Source: Firm-04 sp045617625
Lineage (GTDB): Bacteria > Bacillota > Clostridia > Oscillospirales > Ruminococcaceae
Assembly (NCBI GenBank): GCA_045617625.1
Contig: JAZLJA010000037.1
Coordinates: 1-64,000, forward strand
Reading direction: 5' to 3'
DNA length: 64,000 nt
The notes below the pieces were generated by a model. It saw nothing but the letters and a program-made list of their open reading frames with translations. It had not been told where the DNA came from and ran no database searches. Positions 34,395 to 42,705 of the stretch are shown one piece after another (within the stretch, counting starts at the first letter, position 1; each line of letters starts with the position of its first letter). Position numbers and translations under genes: made by a program.

Positions 34395-35747
34395 TCAATT
34401 CTGATAAGCGGAAGTGATGTTCAGATATTCCTCAAGGGTCTTGCCGCTGTCTGTGACTTTCTTTGCCAGATCTTCGCCCAGATAGCGAACGTGCCACGAT
34501 TCATATTTATAGCCTGTGATGTTCTCTTTTCCCTGCGGATAACGGATGATGAAGCCATATTTCCAGCAGTTTTCGGCAAGCCATTTTGCCTCGGGGCTAT
34601 CGTTGAATTCATCGCCCGCATAGTTGACGTCAATGGCAAGCCCTGTCTGATGCTCGGAATGACCGGGGCGTGCGGAATAACGGTCAGCGGCAGCTTTGCC
34701 GTCGCGGTTGACAAAACGGGTGTAGGTGTTATTCTGGTTGTCATAGCTGCGAAATCCCGAAGCAATCGTCAGCTTATAGTCTTTTTCCTTTTTTGCGGCA
34801 GCAGACATTTTGTCGAATGCAGCCTTGGTGGCGGCATCCAGACCGGGGTTATAGGTGGACGGAAGCGCATAAGTTTTGTTTGCAATCAGGATGCCCTGCA
34901 CATAAGTGAGCCCGTTTTTCTCCACAATATCAGAGCGGCTGGCGGTGGGGCCGCCAGCTGCTACTGTAGATGTGAGAGTTGTTGAGGAAGAAGCATCTCC
35001 GGAAACGGTGGAGGATGTCTCCGTGGTTGTCATGGTCGTGGTGGTTTCGGTGGTCGTGGTGGTTTCTTCAGGCACCTTAACCTCAACCTCAGCAAACACA
35101 TTGGGGTTGTTGACGGATTCCACACGAATCGTGCAGGTGCCGCCGCCCACTGCGGTGATGTTGCCGAGCCAGTCAACCTTTGCGACTTTTTCATCGGAAG
35201 AAGTCCACTTCTCTGATTTGTCAATGGCATCGGTGGGGAGCATGGTCACGATTGGCATTCTCTTTTCGCCTACTTTCAAAGTAACAGAATAGAATGTCAG
35301 CTTGATGCCCGTCACGGAGCCGTCAGGAAGCGTGGTCGTGGTTTCCATCGTAGTAGTTGTCGTGGTGGTTTCGGTCGTGGTAGTCTCGACATAAGCTGTC
35401 ACCGTGCCCGAACCCGTCACTGTCACCTGAAACATCTGACGTTTTCCGTCAGCAGTTTCTGCCGAGATGGTCGCACTGCCTGCGCACAAAGCGGTCAGCA
35501 CATGGTCTTTGTCGATGGAGACCACATCCTCATCGGTGATGGTGCAGGTGTAATCAGTTCCCAGAATCGTCTCCAGTGTTTTGGTATCGCCGACTCTCAT
35601 CTCAATGGAAACGGTGTTCTGATTCGTTTCTCCGCCCTGCTTCACCAGCATAAAGACGCCGAATGCCAGCCCTGCGATCGCGATCAGGAAAAGCAGCACC
35701 ATGGGAAACGAAAGCGAAGAAGATTTCTGTTCCTTTGCTTTGCTCAT
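34395..35747 (-). CDS. Membrane-anchored VanY-type D-Ala-D-Ala carboxypeptidase with Ig-like domains
   Basis: 450 aa. One N-terminal membrane anchor (about 14-36) is followed by two Big2-type bacterial Ig-like segments (about 45-115 and 145-225; SVTLKVGEKR, WTSSDEKVAKVD) set between Thr-rich linkers. The C-terminal peptidase (about 265-440) has zinc-ligand motifs SEHQTGLAIDVNY and ESWHVRYLG. It should trim peptidoglycan stem peptides outside the cell. Start ATG 35747 is placed after AAAGGATG; longer in-frame starts have no ribosome binding site. No vanR/S or other resistance genes are near, so this looks like wall maintenance, not glycopeptide resistance. Confidence 0.88.
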   Translation of the reverse strand: MSKAKEQKSSSLSFPMVLLFLIAIAGLAFGVFMLVKQGGETNQNTVSIEMRVGDTKTLETILGTDYTCTITDEDVVSIDKDHVLTALCAGSATISAETADGKRQMFQVTVTGSGTVTAYVETTTTETTTTTTTMETTTTLPDGSVTGIKLTFYSVTLKVGEKRMPIVTMLPTDAIDKSEKWTSSDEKVAKVDWLGNITAVGGGTCTIRVESVNNPNVFAEVEVKVPEETTTTTETTTTMTTTETSSTVSGDASSSTTLTSTVAAGGPTASRSDIVEKNGLTYVQGILIANKTYALPSTYNPGLDAATKAAFDKMSAAAKKEKDYKLTIASGFRSYDNQNNTYTRFVNRDGKAAADRYSARPGHSEHQTGLAIDVNYAGDEFNDSPEAKWLAENCWKYGFIIRYPQGKENITGYKYESWHVRYLGEDLAKKVTDSGKTLEEYLNITSAYQN

Positions 35748-35804
35748 ATGATTCATCCTTTCATTTGGCTCATGCGAAACGCCGCACAAGACGTTCTGCA
35801 ATCT

Positions 35805-35833
35805 ATTATATCACAAAAAAATGATTTTGTCAC
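35805..35833 (-). promoter_or_regulatory. Promoter of the VanY-like gene
   Basis: Minus strand: GTGACA (35833-35828), 17-bp spacer, TATAAT (35810-35805) with extended TGTGA. Confidence 0.65.
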
Positions 35834-35838
35834 TAGGC

Positions 35839-35858
35839 AAACGAAAAATTTTTCGTTT
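35839..35858. repeat. 20-bp perfect AT-rich palindrome between divergent promoters
   Basis: AAACGAAAAA followed by its exact reverse complement, with no spacer, at 35839-35858. It lies just upstream of the VanY -35 and about 90 bp upstream of the aro promoter. It could be an operator. Apart from this, the 35859-35946 stretch shows nothing. Confidence 0.5.
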
Positions 35859-35946
35859 TTTCATGAAAATGGTGTTGCCCGTCACTTTGTCAAAGATATA
35901 CAAGGCTCCTCTGCCGCATTTCCGGAAAGATTGGAGCATTTACCAC

Positions 35947-35975
35947 TTGATTTTTCCATGCGGCTGTGATATGAT
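35947..35975 (+). promoter_or_regulatory. Promoter of the aromatic amino acid operon
   Basis: TTGATT (35947-35952), 17-bp spacer, TATGAT (35970-35975) with extended TGTGA. Transcription would start near 35982, about 25 nt before the leader ORF. Confidence 0.75.
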
Positions 35976-36008
35976 AGATATAATCACGGAGAAAGGACGG
36001 TCTGACCG

Positions 36009-36137
36009 ATGCGTTTCGCTGCTGCCTCGTTTTATGCAACCGAATATTCGTATTACGGCTTCTTCTATTATCAGAACGAGGTCTATTTCGGTTTGCCTGA
36101 GACAAAGTACGGCGTTTCCAAACAGTCTGCCCGCTGA
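36009..36137 (+). CDS. Tyr/Phe-rich leader peptide of the aro operon (attenuator)
   Basis: 42 codons. Eight Tyr and five Phe codons occur, with dense runs at residues 13-21 and 26-34 (EYSYYGFFYY, then VYFGL and KYG). Start ATG 36009 has GAGAAAGGA about 11 nt upstream, and the operon promoter lies just before it. A strong intrinsic terminator follows 36 nt after the stop, and then aroF. This is the arrangement of ribosome-mediated attenuation as in E. coli pheA/pheL. When charged tRNA-Tyr or tRNA-Phe is scarce, stalled ribosomes should favour an antiterminator. One candidate pairing is ACAGTC (36122-36127, late in the leader) with GACTGT (36191-36196, in the terminator). The peptide itself is unlikely to have a separate function. 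Confidence 0.8.
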   Translation: MRFAAASFYATEYSYYGFFYYQNEVYFGLPETKYGVSKQSAR

Positions 36138-36173
36138 TTTTTCCGCAGCGCACAATGTTTGCATGATACCGAC

Positions 36174-36207
36174 ACGCTCGCAGTCAAACCGACTGTGAGC
36201 GTTTTTT
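36174..36207 (+). terminator. Attenuator terminator upstream of aroF
   Basis: ACGCTCGCAGTC (36174-36185) pairs with GACTGTGAGCGT (36191-36202) in 12 bp (one G-T), loop of 5 nt, followed by six T residues. It lies between the leader peptide and the operon, so readthrough must be regulated for the aro genes to be expressed. Confidence 0.85.
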
Positions 36208-36242
36208 CGTATCTCAGAAAAAATGAAAAGGATGGTTTCCCC

Positions 36243-37268
36243 ATGATTGTTGTATTGAAACAAAACCCAAATGAAGCACAGCTCGCAGGCCTGATGGAAT
36301 GGCTTGCCGAAAAGAATATCGACGTTCACAAGAGTATCGGCACCTCGCGCACGATTCTCGGTTTGGTGGGCGACACCGCCGCGATCGACACGGATCTGAT
36401 CTCGGCACTGGATATCGTCGAGGACGTCAAGCGCGTGCAGGAACCCTATAAGCACGCAAACCGTAAATTTCATCCCGATGACACCGTGATCGACGTCTGC
36501 GGCACGAAAATCGGCGGCGGCACCCTCACGCTGATGGCAGGTCCCTGCTCTGTCGAAAGTGAAGAACAGATCGTCGGAATCGCAAAGCAGGTCAAAGCAA
36601 GCGGCGCGACTGTTCTGCGCGGCGGCGCATTCAAGCCGCGCACCTCGCCATATTCGTTTCAGGGCATGGGCACACAGGGGCTTGAACTGCTGAAGATCGC
36701 ACGGCAGGAAACAGGCTTGCCCATCGTCACCGAGATCATGGACGCAGAACAGCTCCCGCATTTTGCCGATGTGGACATCATTCAGGTCGGCGCACGCAAT
36801 ATGCAGAATTTCGACCTTCTGAAGCGTCTGGGCAAACAGGAAAAGCCGATCCTCTTAAAGCGCGGACTTTCCGCAACCTACGAAGAATGGCTGATGAGCG
36901 CAGAATACGTCATGGCGGGCGGCAACCATAATGTCATTTTGTGCGAGCGCGGCATCCGCACGTTTGAAACATACACCCGCAACACCCTCGATATCGGTGC
37001 AGTGCCCGTTCTGCGCAAGCTGACACATCTGCCCATCATCATCGACCCGAGCCACGCAGCAGGCAAGTCATGGCTGGTGCCGCAAACCGCACCCGCCGCC
37101 ATCGCCGCCGGTGCCGACGGTCTGATTATCGAAGTCCATAACGACCCCGCCCATGCGGTCTGCGACGGTCCGCAATCCATCAAGCCCGAGACATTCGACG
37201 CGCTTTCCAAGCATCTGCACGCTTTACACGCATTCATGCAGGCAAATCCCGCGCCGAGCATCGGCTGA
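36243..37268 (+). CDS. aroF: 3-deoxy-7-phosphoheptulonate synthase (DAHP synthase, AroF/AroA-beta type)
   Basis: 341 aa. The N-terminal ferredoxin-like regulatory domain (about 1-75; MIVVLKQNPNEAQ) precedes the barrel, which has MAGPCSVESEEQ, GAFKPRTSPYSFQG, ILLKRG and DPSHAAGK. It condenses PEP and erythrose-4-P, the entry to the shikimate pathway. The N-domain is the site of Tyr/Phe inhibition in Thermotoga, so enzyme feedback may add to the attenuator. Start ATG 36243 follows AAAAGGATG. Confidence 0.95.
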   Translation: MIVVLKQNPNEAQLAGLMEWLAEKNIDVHKSIGTSRTILGLVGDTAAIDTDLISALDIVEDVKRVQEPYKHANRKFHPDDTVIDVCGTKIGGGTLTLMAGPCSVESEEQIVGIAKQVKASGATVLRGGAFKPRTSPYSFQGMGTQGLELLKIARQETGLPIVTEIMDAEQLPHFADVDIIQVGARNMQNFDLLKRLGKQEKPILLKRGLSATYEEWLMSAEYVMAGGNHNVILCERGIRTFETYTRNTLDIGAVPVLRKLTHLPIIIDPSHAAGKSWLVPQTAPAAIAAGADGLIIEVHNDPAHAVCDGPQSIKPETFDALSKHLHALHAFMQANPAPSIG

Positions 37269-37288
37269 AACGGCAGGAGGAAACGAGC

Positions 37289-38128
37289 ATGAAAATTGGT
37301 ATCATCGGCTTGGGACTCATCGGCGGTTCCTACGCAAAAGCAACGAAATCACGTACTTCTCATGAGGTCTATGCCTACGATCTCGACAAGGAAGTGCAGC
37401 TTCTCGCACGGCTTTCGGGCGCGATGGATGCACCCCTCACCGACGAAAATCTCCCTGAATGTGACCTTGTTCTCGTCGCACTGCGTCCAAAAGCGGCAGA
37501 AAATTGGGTCGAGGCGCATAAAACCCAGCTTGGCAGCGGAAACTGTCTGGTGATCGACATTTGCGGCGTCAAGCGCGGCGTTTGCGAGACACTCTCGAAA
37601 ATTGCGAAAGAAAATGGTTTCCGCTACATCGGCGGACACCCGATGGCAGGCAAAGAGGTCGGCGGATTCGTCAATGCAAGCGACAGCCTTTACGACGGCG
37701 CATCCATGATTCTGACGCCCGACGAAACAGTTGATATGCGAACGCTGGAAATGCTGAAAAATTACTTTCTCGACATCGGCTTTGCCAACCTGACGTTCAC
37801 CAATCCCGAGAACCACGACCGCATCATCGCTTACACCTCGCAGCTTGCCCATGTGGTTTCCGGCGCGTATGTTCGCTCAAAAACAGCACAGGAGCGCCGC
37901 GGATTTTCGGCAGGCAGTTTCCGCGATATGACACGAGTTGCAAGGCTCGATGAGGATATGTGGACAGAGCTGATGCTCGATAATGCTGACTTTTTGACAG
38001 ATGAACTTCGCACGCTGATCGCCAATTTGCAGGAATGCCTCGACGCGATCGAAGCCAAGGATGCAGACGCATTGCGGGAAGTCCTTCGTGCGGGAAGAAT
38101 CGCAAAATCGCAGGCAGGCGGCAACTAA
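37289..38128 (+). CDS. tyrA: Prephenate dehydrogenase
   Basis: 279 aa. Rossmann start GIIGLGLIGGSYAKA, and the family motif GGHPMAGKEVGG. It converts prephenate to hydroxyphenylpyruvate for Tyr. No C-terminal ACT domain is present, so it may not be feedback-inhibited through one. Start ATG 37289 follows CAGGAGG. Confidence 0.93.
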   Translation: MKIGIIGLGLIGGSYAKATKSRTSHEVYAYDLDKEVQLLARLSGAMDAPLTDENLPECDLVLVALRPKAAENWVEAHKTQLGSGNCLVIDICGVKRGVCETLSKIAKENGFRYIGGHPMAGKEVGGFVNASDSLYDGASMILTPDETVDMRTLEMLKNYFLDIGFANLTFTNPENHDRIIAYTSQLAHVVSGAYVRSKTAQERRGFSAGSFRDMTRVARLDEDMWTELMLDNADFLTDELRTLIANLQECLDAIEAKDADALREVLRAGRIAKSQAGGN

Positions 38129-38145
38129 GCGGAAAGGAACGCAAT

Positions 38146-39216
38146 ATGGAACGATTGAATTTGTCTCTCCCTGACGGACAGTCATACCCGATATGCATGG
38201 AGCGCGGCTTGCTGCATCATCTCGGTGATGTCCTGTCGAGCTTGACAGAGCCATGCAAAATCATGTTGGTGACAGATGAAAACGTCGCACCGCTGTATCT
38301 GAAAACCGCAGAAGAATCGCTAAAATCCGCAGGATATACCGTAACACACATCATTTTTCCCGCAGGCGAACAGAGCAAGTCGATCCAAACGCTTGGCACG
38401 CTGCTCGAAGCGATGGCATCTGCCCGCCTCACACGGACAGATTTGGCGGTATCCCTTGGCGGCGGCATCATGGGCGACCTGACAGGCTTCGCCGCAGGCT
38501 GCTATCTGCGCGGCATCCGATTCGTGCAAGTCCCGACAACGCTGTTGTCGGCGGTGGACGCATCGGTGGGCGGCAAAACGGCAGTCAACCTTGTGCAGGG
38601 CAAAAATCTGGCAGGTCTGTTTCATCAGCCCAGCGCCGTTCTCTGCGATCCGGACACGATGAAAACGCTCTCGCCCATTTGCATCGCGGATGGTGCTGCG
38701 GAGGCAATCAAGTCCGGAATCATCGGAGATGCGTCACTTTTCGACATATACGAAAATGACGATCCCCTCAAGAATCTCGATGCTGTCATTCAAAAAGCCG
38801 TTGCGGTCAAAGCACGAATTGTGGCAGCCGACCCGACGGAAAAGGGCGTCCGCAAGCTGCTGAATCTTGGGCACACCGCAGGTCATGCGATTGAAATTGC
38901 AAGCAAATTCGAGATTTCTCACGGTCATGCAGTTGCAATCGGCACAGCGATGATGACCCGTGCAGCATCGAAACGAGGACTTATCAGTTCTTGCGATTCC
39001 AAACGAATTCTTGATGTGCTGCGCCGCAATAATTTGCCGATCGACTGCCCATTTTCTGCGAATGTTCTCGCTGAAATTTCACAAACAGATAAAAAATCAG
39101 AAAACACGTCAATTACGGTGATTCTTCCCGAAAAAATCGGACAGTGCCGCATGGAGAAAATCGAGCTGAGCGGATTGGAATCCCTATTCGCTGACGGATT
39201 GGAGGTTCACGCATGA
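38146..39216 (+). CDS. aroB: 3-dehydroquinate synthase
   Basis: 356 aa. NAD-binding GGGIMGDLTGFAAG, followed by QVPTTLLSAVDASVGGKTAVN and the LNLGHTAGHAIE zinc region. It cyclises DAHP to dehydroquinate. Start ATG 38146 follows GAAAGGA. The stop overlaps the aroA start (ATGA). Confidence 0.95.
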   Translation: MERLNLSLPDGQSYPICMERGLLHHLGDVLSSLTEPCKIMLVTDENVAPLYLKTAEESLKSAGYTVTHIIFPAGEQSKSIQTLGTLLEAMASARLTRTDLAVSLGGGIMGDLTGFAAGCYLRGIRFVQVPTTLLSAVDASVGGKTAVNLVQGKNLAGLFHQPSAVLCDPDTMKTLSPICIADGAAEAIKSGIIGDASLFDIYENDDPLKNLDAVIQKAVAVKARIVAADPTEKGVRKLLNLGHTAGHAIEIASKFEISHGHAVAIGTAMMTRAASKRGLISSCDSKRILDVLRRNNLPIDCPFSANVLAEISQTDKKSENTSITVILPEKIGQCRMEKIELSGLESLFADGLEVHA

Positions 39217-40454
39217 ACGTGACCTGTTTCCCCTCAACACTTCGCGGCACAATGGAAGTTATCCCCTCCAAATCCGATGCGCATCGAAAACTCATCTGTG
39301 CCGCTTTATCCGAAAATCACTCATTTATGCACATTTCGCGTGATGTCTGCGATGACATTCTCGCAACAATGCAATGCTTAGAGAGTCTCGGTGCCACATT
39401 TACATGGCGCGACACTGGCGTTGCAATCACGCCGCTAGATCGTCAACATCCTCGCAAACACGCTGTTATCGACTGCAACGAAAGTGGCTCCACATTTCGA
39501 TTTCTGCTGCCCGTCGCTGCAGCCTTCTGTAATTCTGCCGATTTCAGCGGTTCAGGTCGGCTTCCCACGCGTCCCATTTCCGCTCTGACAGATGAAATGA
39601 CCGTGCATGGAGTCTCGTTTTCTTCACAAACACTTCCGTTTTCAACATCCGGCATATTGAAGGGCGGCAAATACGAAATTGCAGGGAATATCAGTTCGCA
39701 ATTTTTGACCGGTTTGTTTTTTGCCCTGCCGCAATGCGAGACAGATAGTGAAATTCACGTAAATACGGAATTGCAGTCTCGACCATATATTGATATGACC
39801 CTCAGCGTGCTGAAAGAATTTGGAATTTCCATAGAAGAAACATATGAAGATTATTTTCCCGTTTTCAAGATTCGCAGAAATCAGAAATTCATCGCACCAA
39901 CTGAGATTTTCGTTGACGGTGACTGGTCAAATGCTGCTTTCTGGTGCGCAGCAAATACGCTTGGCAGTGAGATTGATCTGACAGGGCTCTCCGAGGATTC
40001 ACCGCAGGGTGACAAAGCGATTCTTTCGATTTTACGTCAATTTCAGAGTGAAAATTCAGTCATGAAAATTGATATACATGATATTCCTGATTTATTGCCA
40101 ATTCTTGCGGTTGTTTCGTCCACGTTCGATTGTGAAACGCAATTTTTGAATGCCAAAAGGCTGAGATACAAGGAGTCTGACCGCTTGACTTCCGTCGCAT
40201 CCATGATTCGGGCAATTGGCGGAAATGCCGAAGAACATCACGACAGTCTGACGGTGTACGGCGGCAAGCTGAAAGGCGGTACAATCGACGCACAAAACGA
40301 CCATCGACTGGCTATGGCGGCTGCAATCGCGGCTTTGAAATGCGAAAATCCCGTGACAATCATCGGCGCAGAAGCTGTAAAAAAGTCGTATCCACGTTTC
40401 TTTTCTGACTATCAAAAATTGGGAGGCGTTTGCGATGGCATCCATGTTCGGTAA
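39213..40454 (+). CDS. aroA: 5-enolpyruvylshikimate-3-phosphate synthase
   Basis: 413 aa. SKSDAHRKLICAA at the start (Lys/Ser contact residues), NESGSTFRFLLP, and RYKESDRL near residue 315 identify it. It adds enolpyruvyl from PEP to shikimate-3-P. Codon use in this gene looks more A+T-rich than in its neighbours. It overlaps aroB by 4 bp and aroC by 20 bp. Confidence 0.94.
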   Translation: MNVTCFPSTLRGTMEVIPSKSDAHRKLICAALSENHSFMHISRDVCDDILATMQCLESLGATFTWRDTGVAITPLDRQHPRKHAVIDCNESGSTFRFLLPVAAAFCNSADFSGSGRLPTRPISALTDEMTVHGVSFSSQTLPFSTSGILKGGKYEIAGNISSQFLTGLFFALPQCETDSEIHVNTELQSRPYIDMTLSVLKEFGISIEETYEDYFPVFKIRRNQKFIAPTEIFVDGDWSNAAFWCAANTLGSEIDLTGLSEDSPQGDKAILSILRQFQSENSVMKIDIHDIPDLLPILAVVSSTFDCETQFLNAKRLRYKESDRLTSVASMIRAIGGNAEEHHDSLTVYGGKLKGGTIDAQNDHRLAMAAAIAALKCENPVTIIGAEAVKKSYPRFFSDYQKLGGVCDGIHVR

Positions 40455-41532
40455 TCATTTGCGCGTGTCCATCTTCGGCGAGTCGCACGGAGCGGCAATC
40501 GGCGTCACAATCGACGGTTTGCCAGCAGGTGCGTGCATTTCGATGGACATCCTGCAATCTTTCATGCAGCGCCGCCGCGGCGGTCAGAACGCATTTTCGA
40601 CTCCGCGTGCTGAATCCGATATTCCTGAGGTTTTGTCCGGATTGTATCACGAAAAAACCACAGGTACGCCACTTTGCATGATGATTCGCAATCAGGCAGC
40701 CCATTCTGCGGACTACTCAAAAATTGCGGATACCCCTCGTCCTTCGCACGCAGATTTTACTGCGCACTGCAAGTGGCACGGTCACGCAGATATGCGCGGC
40801 GGCGGACATTTTTCCGGTCGGCTGACCGCCCCGCTTTGTGCTGCAGGTGGCATCGCGCTTCAGATTTTGGCATCAAAAGGGATTTATGTCGGTGCGCATC
40901 TGGCAAGCATCGGCAGCGCAAGCGATGATCTTTTCCCGGTTCTTCCAGATTCAACGTTGTTTTCCGTCATTGCATCCAAGCCGTTTCCGGTCATCTCCGA
41001 CGAGAAAGGGACAGTGATGCAAGCGGAGATTCTCGCAGCAAAAGCAGATAACGACTCCATCGGCGGAACGATTGAATGTGCGGCGATCGGGCTGCCTGCG
41101 GGGCTTGGTGATCCGATGTTTGACGGCATTGAGAACCGTCTGGCGCAGGTTTTGTTTGGGATTCCTGCAGTCAAAGGCGTTGAATTCGGCGACGGATTTG
41201 CGCTTTCGTCGATGCGCGGCTCACAGGCAAACGACCCATTCTGCATCGGCGAAAACGGCGAAATTGCGACAAAATCGAATCACAGTGGCGGCATTCAGGG
41301 CGGCATCACAAACGGAATGCCCCTGCGCCTGCGCGTCGCAATCAAACCGACGCCGTCCATCGGAGCGCCGCAGCAGACCGTTTCGATGCGTGACAAATCC
41401 GAGACCACCATCGAAATCGGCGGACGGCATGACCCATGCATCGCACAGCGCGCGGTACCTGTCGTCGAGGCTGCCGTCGCCTGCGTGCTGCTCGATTTTC
41501 TGCTTGAAAACGGTACTTTCGGTAAGGAGTGA
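40435..41532 (+). CDS. aroC: Chorismate synthase
   Basis: 365 aa. The start GNHLRVSIFGESHGAAIGV, then RRRGGQNAFSTPRAESD and MRGGGHFSGRLT, are family hallmarks. It needs reduced FMN. Start ATG 40435 follows GGAGGCG and lies within the end of aroA. Confidence 0.95.
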   Translation: MASMFGNHLRVSIFGESHGAAIGVTIDGLPAGACISMDILQSFMQRRRGGQNAFSTPRAESDIPEVLSGLYHEKTTGTPLCMMIRNQAAHSADYSKIADTPRPSHADFTAHCKWHGHADMRGGGHFSGRLTAPLCAAGGIALQILASKGIYVGAHLASIGSASDDLFPVLPDSTLFSVIASKPFPVISDEKGTVMQAEILAAKADNDSIGGTIECAAIGLPAGLGDPMFDGIENRLAQVLFGIPAVKGVEFGDGFALSSMRGSQANDPFCIGENGEIATKSNHSGGIQGGITNGMPLRLRVAIKPTPSIGAPQQTVSMRDKSETTIEIGGRHDPCIAQRAVPVVEAAVACVLLDFLLENGTFGKE

Positions 41533-41536
41533 TATG

Positions 41537-42685
41537 ATGGAACTCTCGCAAATACGACCAAAACTTGATGAAATCGACAGCAAGCTGCTCGACCTTTTCC
41601 TGCAGCGGATGGAACTCGTGGACATGGTTGCGGAAGTGAAAAAAGATTCGCATCAGCCGCTTTTCGATCCCAAACGTGAGCGGGAAATTCTTGCGAAAAT
41701 CCACGATTCTGCTGGCGAAACCTACTCCACATCTGCACATCGGCTGTTTCAAACGATTCTTGAGCTCTCCCGCGCACGACAAGCGGCGCAGCTAATCCCA
41801 TCCACGACAGTTGCAGCGCAGATTGCGGAAATGCTCAGCCATGAGGAACCGATTTTTCCGCATAGCGGCAGGATCGCATGTTTCGGCATCGAAGGCAGCA
41901 ACGCGCAAAACGCAGCAGATACGCTTTTTCCGCGAGGCGATCTGCTCTATCTTGACAGCTTTTCTGCGGTCGTACAGGCGGTTCAGGCGGGGATGTGTCA
42001 ATTCGGCGTCCTGCCCATTGAAAACAGCACGAACGGCTCGGTACGGGCGGTTTATGACCTGCTCCGCACGGCGCGCGACATCTCGATCGTGCGCAGCATT
42101 CGCGTGCTGATTCGCCATGTTCTGCTCACTCAGCCCGATGCAGATATCACGCAGATACGCACAATTTATACGCATGAGCAAGCCGCCGCACAGTGCAGCC
42201 GATTCCTCGCATCGCTGAACGGAATCGACGTGATTCCATGCAGAAGCACCGCCCACGCCGCAAAACGTGCCGCTGAAGCGAATGATCCGACCGTTGCGGC
42301 GATTGCATCCGAATCTTGCGCAAAATTATATCATTTGACGATTCTTGCTGACGACATTCAGAACGCCCAGAACAACGGGACGCGGTTTCTGTGCATCACC
42401 AAGGGTGCGCGATGCTTTGCAGGCGCAAACCGCATAAGCCTCATGATGACCTGTCAAAATCATGCAGGTGCGTTGTTTCAGGAGATTGCAAAAATCTCGG
42501 CAATGGATATCAACCTATGCAAACTGGAAAGCGTCCCGATTGCAGGTACGAATTTTTCTTACCGATTTTACGTTGATTTGGATGCCTCACTGCATCAGGA
42601 GGGCATCGTCGGGCTGCTCTCAGAACTTGAGCGAAGCTGTGAGACGTTCCGATTTCTCGGCTGTTATTCCGAGATTGCACAGTAA
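41537..42685 (+). CDS. pheA: Bifunctional chorismate mutase / prephenate dehydratase (P-protein)
   Basis: 382 aa. The AroQ-type chorismate mutase (about 1-90; RPKLDEIDSKLLDLFLQRMEL) is followed by prephenate dehydratase (about 105-290; FGVLPIENSTNGSV, NNGTRFLCI with the catalytic TRF) and an ACT domain (about 298-378). In the ACT domain the usual ESRP Phe-binding motif reads ESVP, while the GAL motif is kept, so Phe feedback may be altered. An ATG one codon earlier (41534) is also possible; 41537 has better spacing to AAGGAG. Confidence 0.93.
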   Translation: MELSQIRPKLDEIDSKLLDLFLQRMELVDMVAEVKKDSHQPLFDPKREREILAKIHDSAGETYSTSAHRLFQTILELSRARQAAQLIPSTTVAAQIAEMLSHEEPIFPHSGRIACFGIEGSNAQNAADTLFPRGDLLYLDSFSAVVQAVQAGMCQFGVLPIENSTNGSVRAVYDLLRTARDISIVRSIRVLIRHVLLTQPDADITQIRTIYTHEQAAAQCSRFLASLNGIDVIPCRSTAHAAKRAAEANDPTVAAIASESCAKLYHLTILADDIQNAQNNGTRFLCITKGARCFAGANRISLMMTCQNHAGALFQEIAKISAMDINLCKLESVPIAGTNFSYRFYVDLDASLHQEGIVGLLSELERSCETFRFLGCYSEIAQ

Positions 42686-42705
42686 CAGAAAAGGAGCGTA
42701 TCTGC

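Noticed and set aside
34395..35747. Glycopeptide resistance cluster
   Set aside because: The VanY-type peptidase stands alone, without vanHAX or vanRS, and carries cell-wall-type Ig domains.
35980..36243. T-box riboswitch upstream of aroF
   Set aside because: No T-box signature (GGGTGG-ACCGCG type) was seen. The leader peptide plus terminator explains the region better.
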